This document shows positions 13,845 through 24,988 of a stretch of 64,000 nucleotides of DNA, in pieces. The notes below the pieces were generated by a model, which was not told where the DNA came from, ran no database searches, and worked only from the letters and a program-made list of their open reading frames with translations. Numbering within the stretch: the first letter of the stretch is position 1; every line of letters begins with the position of its first letter. Location of the stretch: positions 372,001 through 436,000 of the forward strand of contig NW_023501081.1 in NCBI RefSeq assembly GCF_014066305.1, in the 5' to 3' direction. This DNA is from Letharia columbiana. Lineage: Eukaryota; Ascomycota; Lecanoromycetes; Lecanorales; Parmeliaceae. Made by a program: the position numbers and the translations under genes.

Positions 13845-16800
13845 TTTAAAATCTTACTCTCACGCTATAAAGAGCTCTTTATAAAAAAAAAAGAAATTTA
13901 ATTTTAATTTTTAAAATATTAGATAATTCTATAAAACGTTTTAGATTAAAATATAATAATATTTAATTTATATAGAATATAGGATAATATTATTAATAAA
14001 GGAAAGATAACTAATTTTTTAATATTTTCGAGATATTAAAATCGCTAAATTCGCTTCTTTAATAAATATTATTTTAGAAAATCTATAGTCTAAGAGTTAA
14101 TCTATTTATACTATTTATTATTCTCCGTAATCTTCTACTTTTTTTATTTTTTTTATTTATTCTAATAGTAATAATAGTTATTCTTTTATTTATTATAATA
14201 TATAATAAGTTTTTTAAGATATCTAGTATAAAATAAATTAAGAGAATAAATATATAATTCTAATTTATTTCTATAAGCTCTTTATCTAAATCTATTTTAG
14301 AAAAAACTTTAAAAAAAAGAAAGATAGCTTTTTAACCCGCTAATATAAAGAAATTTAAAATATATAAACTCTCTAAGATAGAGTTAAATTATTAAGAAAT
14401 TACTATATTAAGCGATAAAAAAGAAAATAAAAATAAAAATAAAAGATTTAATAAGTTAAAATTTATAAAGAATAGATAAAAAATAAGTTTTCTTTTTTTA
14501 AAATATTAATATTTTTAATATATAATATTTAGAGTATTAATACTCTAGAAAAGAATAAAGTAGATAAAAAGCTTAATAATATTATACATTAAGAAGAGAT
14601 TTTTAAGAAGAGTATTAAATAGATATTTAGAATATCTAAGTCGAAGTCTTAATAGAATAATATACTATTTATATCTAAAATTAATAACTTATTATATTTT
14701 ATTAATAATATTTAAATTAAATTTAATAAGCTTTTATATAACTATCGAGTTATATATTTTATATATTTTAATTTAAATAAAGTTATATATATTATTAAAT
14801 TTATTTAAAAAGATAATATTAAGTAATATAATTAGAAATAGATTAAGAATAGATATCGCCTTAATTAAAATAATATAAATTAAAAAAATTATTTTATTTT
14901 AAATATAATTATAAATATAATTTATTTTAATATTATCTCTATAATTTATTTATTAATTAATTTTTATAAAAAAAATTAAGATTATAGACTTTTTAAAAAA
15001 GAATATAATAAATATCTTAATTACTATTATAGAATCTAAGGCTTTAATATATTAATTTATAAATAAATATTTATCTAATTCTTTTATCTAGATTTTTAAT
15101 TTTTTTAATAATATTATTAATATATTTAAATTAGATAAAATAAATAAAAAATAATATTTCTACTTTAAAAATAAATTAAATCTAAATATTTATTTTTAAT
15201 ATTTTAATATTAATCTTATAGTAAAATATTTAATTAATCTTCGATATTAGAGTTAAGCTATATATAAATTAATTTTAAAATAAAAATAAATATATTAAAT
15301 CTTCTTATTCTTATTATAATTTACTTCTTTAAATAAATAAAATAATTTTTTTATTAAAGTATAATAGCTATTAAGATAAGAACTTTATTATATTAAAGAG
15401 TAAATAATAATATAGTAATAAAGTAAAGAATAAATTAAATTTCTCGAATAACGACTTAGATTATTACTTTAAAAGAATACTATTATTATCTTTTTAATAT
15501 ATTAAAAAGTCTAATAATATCTTTATTAAAGAGAAGTAAATTATATATTAAATATTTATTACTATTTAAGATCTATATTTTATTATCTTTATATATACTT
15601 ATTTATTTAAATTTATAATTTACTATTTATCTTTACTTTATATATATTATATCTTTAAAAAAATATAATCTATTAAATTATTTAAGAGTTTATAATAAAT
15701 AGAAAATTAGAATTAATATTTACTTTTATAATAATAATACTTTAGAATATAATAAATAAATTATATTTTATAATTTAAGTAAAATATAATATTAAAATAA
15801 CTTTTATACTTTTAAAATATTTATTTAATATATATATATTAAATAATTTATAATAATAAGATAATAAAAAAAGAGTATTTTTTTAGACTTTTTAAAGAGT
15901 TATAGTATTTCTTATATATATAATTACTTTAATATTTTAATTATATCTCTATTATAAAATAGATAAAATTAAGATTTATTATAAAATATTAATAAAATTA
16001 ATTTTAAATTTTAAAGAATAATTATTAAATAATATTAAGTATAAATAAAAATATATAAATTTAATATAAAATAATAACGATAAGATAAATTATTTATTTA
16101 TTTTATTTTATTATATACTATTATAATTTTCTTTAAATTCTACTTTATTATATAAAAATCTAAATTAATAAAATAAGATTTAAAGTCTTATAATTTTTTA
16201 ATTATTTTTAACTTTAATTTTATATTACGTAATCTACTTAAACTTTATAAATTTTTTTTTTTTTATATTAATTAAATAGTAAATAATATAATATATTAAA
16301 TATTATATATATTAATTTAAAATAATATTTTTTATTTTAAATTCTAGCGTTAATATTAATAAGTTTTATTATTTATTTAATAAATTAGCTAGTTATATTA
16401 TAAAGCGCTTTTTTAAAAATATAAATATTATAATAATTAATATATTTATTATTAATATATTTATTTATCTATTTATTATTTTTAGCTTTTTAAAATTATA
16501 AAATTAAATAACTAATTTATAATATAGTAATAACTTTAATTTCTTAAAGAATATTATTTCTTTATTTTATATTTTTATTTTTATTTAAAATAATATAAAG
16601 CTTAATAATATTATTTAGAATAAAATATATAAAATTAAATTTATCTTATATAAGAAGAAGATATAGATATTAATATTAGAAAATAAGATTATAGAATTAA
16701 GAAGAGAGAGAATAAAGTAATAGATTTTAATAAAGAATAAGTATAATAGTATTTAAATAAATTATTAATTAATTAATATTACTATTTTAAATATATTATA

Positions 16801-17618
16801 AATAAAGCTAATTATATCGTAAGCGAGATTCTTAATTAAATTTTAAAGATATCTCTAAAATTAAATTATATTATTTATATAATCTTTTTAAAATAAGATA
16901 ATACTACTAAAATTACGGAATAAGTATTTTATATTAATTATAATAAGAAGTTAAATAATAATTATAATAATTAATATAGCTATCTTATTCTCTAATATCT
17001 TTAAATATAAAAAAGAATTAAAGAAAATTTAATATATAGAGAATAATTAATATATCTTTATCGCTAAATTTAATAGATAAATATTTTATTAATAGAATTC
17101 TATTCTTATATCTATAAGTTCTATATTATTAATATATTTATACTTCTTAATCTTATTTAAGATTTAAAAAAATTATAATATCTCGTTATTATTATTTAAG
17201 CTATTTTTTAATTTAAACGCTATTTATAATAGCGAATATCTAAATTAACTATATTATATATATATTATATAATATTAATTTATACTTTCCGCCGCCTATA
17301 TCTATTAATATTATAATTATAAATACGCTATTTCGATAAGTATTATTCTTCTTTATTAATGATTTATTAATAATTTATTAATTTGCAGTTAATAGAATAA
17401 TTCTATAAGATACTTTAGATTTCTTATAGCTATCTATTCTAAAAATTAAATTATTAATAATACTCTAAGCTAGATATACATTTAATATAGACGTAAAATA
17501 TATGATATATTAATAGAAATTCGAAAAGTAAGTGTTAAGTTAATGAGGTATATTTTCCGACTATATGAGTGTGGAAGGTTAGCCGAAAATTTTTAAAGTA
17601 CGTATTTCCTCTAAGGTA
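13845..17618 (+). mobile_element. Unassigned repeat Y, uninterrupted copy A
   Basis: About 3.77 kb, repeated head to tail by copy B, which begins immediately after it. Both copies start with a variant of cttaaaatctcgctttta and end with tttcctctaaggta. The last 150 bp (about 17480-17618) are far less mutated than the body and keep tgagtgtggaaggtt. No LTR or clear terminal inverted repeat is visible. The plus strand carries one long decayed frame. Copy A retains the site where copy B was hit by a Helitron (gataatattaag near 14812), so it serves as the empty site. Confidence 0.8.
14270..17060 (+). pseudogene. Decayed protein frame of element Y, copy A
   Basis: A plus-strand frame of roughly 900 codons can be followed from about 14270. 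It begins with a basic stretch (KKRKIAF), and stops are almost all TAA/TAG or TGA-derived forms explained by C-to-T or G-to-A change. The same frame is present in copy B on both sides of the Helitron. The central part is rich in Tyr, Ile and Asn after mutation. No catalytic motif was identified, so the class of element stays open; a DNA-transposon transposase is possible. Confidence 0.45.
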
Positions 17619-18590
17619 GACTTAAAATCTCGCTTTTATACTATAAAAAGCTTTTTATAAAAAAAAAATATTTAAATCTAATTATTAAAATATTAAATAG
17701 TTCTATAAAATATTTTAAATTAAAATATAGTGATATTTAATTTATATAAGATATAAGATAATATCGTTAGTAAAGAAAAGATAATTAACTTTTTAATATT
17801 TTCGAGATATTAAAATCGCTAAATTTACTTTTTTAATAAATATTATTTTAAAAAATCTATAGCTCGAGAGTTAGTTTATTTATACTATTTATTATTCTCT
17901 ATAATCTTCTACTTTTCTTATTCTTTTTATTTTTTTTAATAATAATAATAGTTATTTTTTTATTTATTATAATATATAATAAAATATTTAAAATATTTAA
18001 TTTAAAATAAATTAAGAGAATAAATATATAATTTTAATTTATTTTAATAAGCTTTTTATCTAAGTCTATATTAGTAAAGACTTTAAAAAAAAGAAAGATA
18101 GCTTTTTAACCCGCTAATATAAAGAAGTTTAAAATATATAAACTCTTTAAAGTATAATTAAATTATTAAGAAATTATTATATTAAATAATATAAAAGAAA
18201 GTAAGAATAAGAATAAAGAATTTAATAAGTCGAAGTTTATAAAAAATAGATAAAAAGTAAATTTTCTTTTTTTAAAATATAAATATTTTTAATATATAAT
18301 ATCTAGAGTAATAGTATTTTAGAAAGAAATAAAGTAGATAAAGAGCTTAATAATATTATACGTTAAGAAGAGATCCTTAAAAAGAGTATTAAATAGATAT
18401 TTAAGATATTTAAATCGAAGTTTTAGTAAGATAATATATTATTTATATCTAAGATTAATAACTTTTTATATTTTATTAATAATATTTAAATTAAATTTAA
18501 TAAACTTTTATATAATTATTAAATTATATATCTTATATATTTTAATTTAAATAAAATTTTATATATTATTAAATTTATTTAAAGAGATAA
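17619..18590 (+). mobile_element. Repeat Y copy B, left part
   Basis: Matches 13845 to about 14816 of copy A with point differences only, and stops abruptly at gagataa, where the Helitron begins. The rest of the element resumes at 24989. The junction with copy A is direct: the taaggtag that closes A is followed at once by the acttaaaatctcg that opens B. This points to tandem insertion or unequal exchange. Confidence 0.85.
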
Positions 18591-19260
18591 TTAGTATATA
18601 TAAAAGAATAAGGTAGGGCTGAGCTTAGAAATCTTAAATTTGTATATGCAGTCAATTATAAATTCGAGTCCTATACGCTTTTTAATTAGACCGGCTAAGT
18701 TAGCCCAATAGCCCTTCCAAGCTCCCTTATCAAAAATTTATATATAGAAATTTTATACTCTAAAATAACCAGCTTTTTATAGATACTATTTCTTTATAAT
18801 TTCGTAAATTAAAGAGTTTAATATACGCTTTTTAACGTTATAAAAATAATAAAGTTTAATCTACTATTAATAAATTAAATAAATATTTAAATATAGTAAT
18901 TATAGTAATTATATTAGACGCGTCCGAGATTAAATAATAATCCTTCTATCTATTTATATAACTATTCTTCTTTTATTATTCTACTATATATTAATTTCAT
19001 TAATATAAATATAATTATCTTCGATACCCCTCGCTTAAAAATTACTTAATATCTTAGATATATATACTTCTTTTATCTACCTCTTAAAGCCTCTATTAAC
19101 GCCCCTAGACTATTTCTTAGCGAATTCGCTATTATTAATAATTAAGGTTATAAGCGCGTCTAAAAACTATCTATTATTATTTATAAACAACTTAAAAAAC
19201 TCTTAAAAAGAGTCTAAACGAATACGTTCTCTTTTATAGATTTCTTCTAAGCTAGCGATA
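18591..19260 (+). repeat. Helitron 5' subterminal region
   Basis: About 670 bp match the reverse complement of 38160-38844 (unmutated copy) and the plus strand of 63107-63780. It contains the conserved ggtagggctgagctt block near the tip, a ctttttaattagaccggct segment, and a gacgcgtccg motif near 18920. No protein frame runs through it. Its conservation in every copy suggests it holds the sequences recognised by the Helitron Rep protein and a promoter, but this is inference. Confidence 0.75.
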
Positions 19261-21639
19261 GTATACTTAGCGATACTACCTCTTAAAATATATCTTTCTC
19301 CTCTATTTATTCTTTATTACTCTATTTTAAAATTTCTTAACGCGTATTAAATCTTAAATATTATTAAGAAGAAGCTTCTAAATAAGAGAAAGACGCTATC
19401 GAAAATCCTCTATTATAAGATTTACTATTAAACTTTTTTAATAATAACTCTTTCGATAGCCTACGTTCTTTTAATCTATCTTTTAATTTTTATTTAGATT
19501 TTATTTAGCTTTTAATAAGGTTTATTAACTATATCGCGTATTACTTATATACTATAAAGTCTATATAATATAATTTAAATTCTATAAATTAGATTTATAA
19601 TCGCTATAATATAGCGTTATAAAAAAATAAGATAGTTAAGTAATACTACGATAGCGAAAAAATTAAAGTTAATATATCTAAAATAAATAAGGTGAATAAT
19701 ATAAAATAAAATTATAAGGGCGTTAAAATAAGTATAAACGATTTAATTAATTCTAGCGAGTATATTATTAATTAAATCCTTTACTCTTTAATATTAAAGA
19801 CCTCGAATCTTATTAATAATAATAAAGAATTCTATCGCTATAGCGTTTAATATAATAATATAATCTCTATAGTCTTATAGTAGATTACTATTAATTATTT
19901 AATCGCTTTATATATATATAAAATTTAAAAAATAATTACTATTTATATACTTACTCTAGCGCTTTTAAAAGGCGAAAAATTGATATTTAGCTAAATCTAT
20001 ATTATAAATAATATTTAAGATTAATTTATAATACGATATAATTTTCTCTCGATCGCGTTTTTTATACTAACTTTATTAGATATAACTACTATAATTATAT
20101 TAATTAGACGCTTTATCGTAAAATAGCTATAAATCTTAGAAGTATTAATTTCTATATTAACGCCTTTAAATTGATATCTAAAAGATTAAAGATTAATTCG
20201 AATATATAGAACTATAAGCTATTTTATAAAAACTTATAATATTATAATTTATATATCTATAATTATCTTATTTTAAATAAAATCGCTATTATCTAGAAGA
20301 ATATTATTAATAACTTATTAAATATATTTAAGGCTAGAAATATATTAATAGAAGCTAAAAATAATAAGAGATTTAATATTTCATATTAATATTTAATCTA
20401 TATACTCTTATACTATTCTCTTATCTTTCTATTTAGCGAATAATTATAATATAATAATATATCTAATATAGATATTATATTAAATAGAAGTCTTTTTATC
20501 TAGCGAAGTAGAAATAGCGAAGTTATCTTATAAATTAGAGAAATTATTAAATAAGATAATTCTAAATAAATAACGCTTATTTTATATTATAGATTTATCT
20601 TATTTATTTCTTCTATTCTATTAATCGCTAACTTTTTATAAATATATAATATAAAATTATTCTAGTAAATTTAATCGCCTTTTTTATTACAATAGATTAT
20701 TATAATATTTCGTCTACGATATCTATATAACTATTAAAAATAATAAACTCTATTAATTAAAGATAAATTAGAAGACTATTTAAACTAATATCTATTAAGT
20801 AATTATCGATATTTATATTAATAAAGCTACTATAAGTGATTAGACTAGCAAATAACGTATTATCCTTTCTTCCTTCTATTAAGAAGACTTACGATTTATA
20901 AAATAACTCTATTAGAATATTATTACTCTATCTATTAAATTCAACCGATTAAATCTCTTTATAACTTTCATCTATAACTTAAAATAGATTAAGATTATCG
21001 AAAATCTTCTATTTAGCGAATACGCTATTAATCGACCTAATCTAATTACTAGAATATTTAAACTAAAGCTAAAAACTCTTATAAATAATATTCTAAAAAA
21101 AAGATATTAGATATACTTTTATTCTTCTTATTCTCTATTATAGTATAATAGTTCTCTCTTATCTTATTTAATAGAATAGCCCCTTAGACGATATATTAAT
21201 TAGACGATTAGTATAAATTATAATCTCTAAAGATATTTCTAATATAATTTAGTCTACTATATATTATAATTCTTATTAATTAGCTTTACGATATTATCTA
21301 ATTTTTTTTTTACTCTTATAAGAGCGAAGTATAGTTGATTAAAATATCGATTAGCTCTAACTCTAACTGACTTTACGAGTAATAAATCGAGTTTCGATTT
21401 ATATCTATATTATTAAATTTTAAAAACGAGATCTATCGTATACTTATATTCTTATTATTTTATACTTTAAAGATCGATTCTTTAGCGCTATTAAGGTCGA
21501 CGCCGCTATTAATATTAAGATCTCTAATTAAAAACTATTTTTTAATCTCTATACGATTATTATTAGATATATACTTTATAGAAATTATAATTAATATACT
21601 ATTAATAGAATAGATATTATTTTATCTTATTAAAATTTA

Positions 21640-21960
21640 GATAAAAATATATATAATAAGCAGTTTCCGAAGGACTTTAGCGATTATATTATCTTTAAAT
21701 TAGACTTTAAATATTTTATATATCGTCGACGTAGATCTATTAAGATATTAGATAATAAATTTAAATAGAATTACTAAGTAATATTTTATAGTCTTTATTT
21801 ATTAGTTAAATATAACGCTTATATTAATATAAAGATCTACGCTAATATTAAAGTTTATAAATATATTTTTAAATATATTTATAAGGGTAGCGATTAAGCT
21901 AATTTTTAAATAGAGCGTAAGAGCGATATAGATTAAGACGATATAGGTTTAAATTAGATA
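21640..21960 (+). pseudogene. Helitron Rep-region remnant (Helitron-like N domain)
   Basis: Conceptual translation gives QFPKDFSDY, then YRRRR at 21721, then KYNAYINIK followed by YKYIFKYIYKGSD (about 21808-21900). This order and spacing (FPK.F.D, YRRR, LL.KYN.HINVE, VKY.FKY.YKG) is the conserved block downstream of the HUH nuclease in Helitron proteins. The upstream HUH motif itself was not located with confidence, although the region 20600-21600 should contain it. Stops between the motifs are TAG/TAA of RIP type. The equivalent in Helitron 3 lies at about 42420-42740 on the minus strand. Confidence 0.85.
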
Positions 21961-22675
21961 AATAAGATTTAAGAGTATTAAAACGCACGGTAAATAGACT
22001 CTATAAAAGTCTATTAAAGGATTTTTAGCTTTAAATTATATAATTATAATCCTTCTATCGAATAGTTATTTATTTATCTTTCGAATTAATAGAGTGTAAT
22101 ATTTAATAATAATAATAATCTATTCTATATAATTAATATAGAATATAAATATTAAATTAAGCTAATAGCCTTCTTTTAGCTAAATTAATAATATTAATAG
22201 AAAAGATAAGTAGAAGATCTTTTTTATACTAATCTATCGATATAATATATCTAAAAAAAGAATAAGCGAGGTATATTTAAATAAAGTCTATATTAGAGGT
22301 ATAGGAGTATTATTATAAGAATATACTATATTAATTTAAACGCTAGAAAGCTCTTCTATCTATAATATCTCCTTCTAAACATATTAAATTCTATATTCTT
22401 CGAAGACTTATATACGATAGACGATAATATCCTTTCTTTTTATTATAATATCTATATAATAAAAGGTTTACTTTATAATAATATCGAATAAAATTAAGTA
22501 TTAAATAAAGTAGCGATTTAATAGAGAGAATACGTCTTATAAAATCTCTTTATAATAATTCTACTATAATATAAGCCCGATAACTCTCTAAATCTATAAA
22601 ATAATTATAAATTAAGATATATAAATAATTTCTTCTTTATCGAATAAAAATACTTTAAGCGTAATATAAATAGCT

Positions 22676-22925
22676 TACCGCGCTAACGGTGATATTAAAA
22701 TATTATAACTTTTTTTTAATATAATATTTCTTTTTTTATATACTAAAACTTTTCGCGCTAGATATATTTTTTCTTAATAATTTCTTTAATAAATTAAAGT
22801 ACTTTAAGCTATAGAATAAGAAGATTACCGCGCTAACGATAATTTTAAAATATTATAATTTTTTTAATATAATATTCTTTTTTTAATTATTAAAACTTTT
22901 CGCGCTAGGCGTATTTTTCCTTTTT
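22676..22925 (+). repeat. Internal 150-bp tandem duplication in Helitron 1
   Basis: Two direct copies, starting with taccgcgctaacg at 22676 and 22826, each ending with aaaacttttcgcgctag. The same two-copy arrangement is present inverted in Helitron 3 (41405-41640). It lies between the Rep block and the helicase block, where it would fall in a spacer or intron-like segment. The short motifs cgcgctaacg and cgcgctag are unusually GC-rich for the neighbourhood because CpG and GpC steps escape RIP. Confidence 0.8.
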
Positions 22926-23059
22926 TTATCTATAAATAATTTAATTCTTCTCTCGCACTTTACATATATTTCTTAACTAATACTTATTATTCTTTATTTA
23001 AATTATTTAATAATTTTATTTATATTCTTTAAACTTAGTATTATACTCTCTCTCTATTA

Positions 23060-24720
23060 AATAATATATAATATAAATAAATTATCGCGAAAGACTTTTA
23101 TCTTTATTTAATTTAAATCCGCTTAAAGAAAAATAATATTAACTTTATAAAAGATATTAATCTTATTATCGACTTTAATCTACTTATAATCTAGCGAGAC
23201 TATAAATAGTATTATATTAATAATTAAAATTAACTTCTACGCGAAGTATATAGCTATTAAATTAATATCTAAAATTAAATATAGATAAGTTTTAATAATA
23301 ATTAAATTATTATAGCTAAGATTATTTAAAATATAATCTCTTATTTTAATAGCTAACTCTTCTTTCTCGATAGCTATAAAGATATTAATAAGATTATACT
23401 TTAGAATATCGTATTATAAAGAATACGAAATAATTTTAAGATAGCTATTACTATAACTTTATTTAATATTACCTCTATTCTCCTTTAAGATAATATTATT
23501 ACTTATTCTCGCTTTAAGATTTCTCTTAATATTATTACTTAGTTTAATTATAATATATCGATAAGATTTAATTTAGCTTAATTATTAAAGGCGATTAAGC
23601 TTATTTTCTAAGATAAGATCTTTATATAAAACTACTACGATATTAAAATCATTAATTATATACTCTAAGATATTTAAAAAAACTCTACTTCTTTTAATAA
23701 TATAATTATATACTTCTACGATGATTTTTATTAAATCCTTTTAATTATTAAGAATATTAAGTTAGATTATATCGCTTAGACTACGTTAAAGGCGTTCTAT
23801 CTTTAAAATTATATTTAAATTCTTAAATTAATAGAAAATATAAAGCTTCGAAATCTTAATTTTATTAATTAAGATTAAATTAATATAAAGGAATTCGCTT
23901 AAAGACTATTAGATATAAATAATAATATCTTAATAAGCTTTAAAAAATAAGAAGCTATCGATTAATTTATTAAGTAACTATTAAACGACTTTATTATTTA
24001 GCTAATTAATACTATTTATAATAATCTTAACTTATATTAAATAGCTAATTTCTATATATTTAAAACGATTCTTTATATTCTTAATAAGAATATCGCTTAA
24101 TTTAATAATTAAGTTCTCGATAAGTTCTTTAAAATTAAGATCGTTTATAATAGTAAAGATTAAGTCGTTAATAAGAAAGATAGCTTTCTTTTATCTACTA
24201 AAATAATAAATATCTTTAAATTAACCTCGCTTTTACTCTATTATTTAGAATTAAAATAGAATTATATAATAATATTATTAAGGAATTTAAAGTAGCGTAT
24301 AGATCTATATAATAGAATATATCTATAAATTAAATATATTAGATTTAAAATACTTAATTATTATATTTTTAAAGACGAATATAATAATAAATAATATTAT
24401 ATATTATATATTCCTCTAACTCCGCCTAATTTAAACGATCTATATACTCTCTTTTAATATATTTAATTCTTAATTCGATTAGTCTTTAATATAATAATTA
24501 ATAAGATCTAGAACTAATTATTATAGTAGATTAATTTATATTTATATTCTAAAATCTTTATTTATAGTTAATTATATATAACTCTAAGTCGAGTTATTAA
24601 TAAGATCGATTTATTAATTATAATCTTAAGCGATTTATTAAGAAAGTAATTTACTTAATTAACGAGGTATATTAAAAATAAGATTATTAAGTAGATACTT
24701 CTTTTTTAAATAAGAATATA
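23060..24720 (+). pseudogene. Helitron Pif1-type helicase remnant
   Basis: The plus frame carries the full order of Pif1/RRM3-type helicase motifs in RIP-altered form. FLD-SYKDINKI at 23363-23395 occupies the Walker A position; every change from a GYGGTGKT-type loop needs only G-to-A or C-to-T. It is followed by an AITITLFNI-like segment, HSRFKI-like and LIF.DKIFI segments (Walker B region), a DF.QILLI-like segment, ILKLIENI, and near the C-terminus LTPPNLNDLY, an INKI.N.L segment and a QLYIILSRV-type motif. This is the replicative helicase half of a Rep-helicase. Many TAA/TAG stops make it non-functional. Confidence 0.9.
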
Positions 24721-24724
24721 ATTA

Positions 24725-24988
24725 ATTAGCGATCTATAGTAATAGAAGTAGATTATTTATTATATAAAAAGTAAGTAAAGTTCGATTTAACTTAGAGTTA
24801 GAGCTTTTATCTTCTTTATTAATTTTATAGTAATAAAAGTAGATTAAAAACGTATAGTAAGCGATTAGAGTTCGATTTATACTTAGAGTTAAAGCTAAAA
24901 TTCGATTTAACTTAGAAAAATCCAACTTTATTTAACTTAAAAAAATAAAAATCCAACTCCATAAATTTAATTCATAGGCCTTTACTTA
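24725..24988 (+). repeat. Helitron 1 3' subterminal repeats and terminus
   Basis: Contains several copies of a short unit around cgatttaacttaga and aaaaatccaact, then the decayed terminal hairpin and cctttactta. The intact version is at 36509-36640. A 63-codon antisense open frame here (24734-24925) has a relative in the intact copy, but both follow the repeated DNA and are best explained as chance frames in a conserved non-coding end. Confidence 0.7.

Larger units (their letters stand above)
18591..24988 (+). mobile_element. Helitron 1, near full length, inserted in element Y
   Basis: 6398 bp. Boundaries come from comparison with Y copy A: the left flank ends gataa and the right flank starts tattaa, so insertion was between A and T with no target duplication, as expected of Helitrons. 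The 5' end reads TTAGTATATATAAAAG (TC mutated to TT). The 3' end has the decayed hairpin ccataaatttaattcatagg followed by cctttactta. Inside are a Rep-type region and a Pif1-type helicase, both riddled with RIP stops, so the copy is dead. Helitron 3 at 39371-45595 is an inverted relative. Confidence 0.93.

Noticed and set aside
24734..24925. 63-codon minus-strand open frame
   Set aside because: It lies in the conserved Helitron 3' end, antisense to the helicase. Its similarity to a frame at 36535-36732 follows from shared terminal DNA rather than coding constraint.
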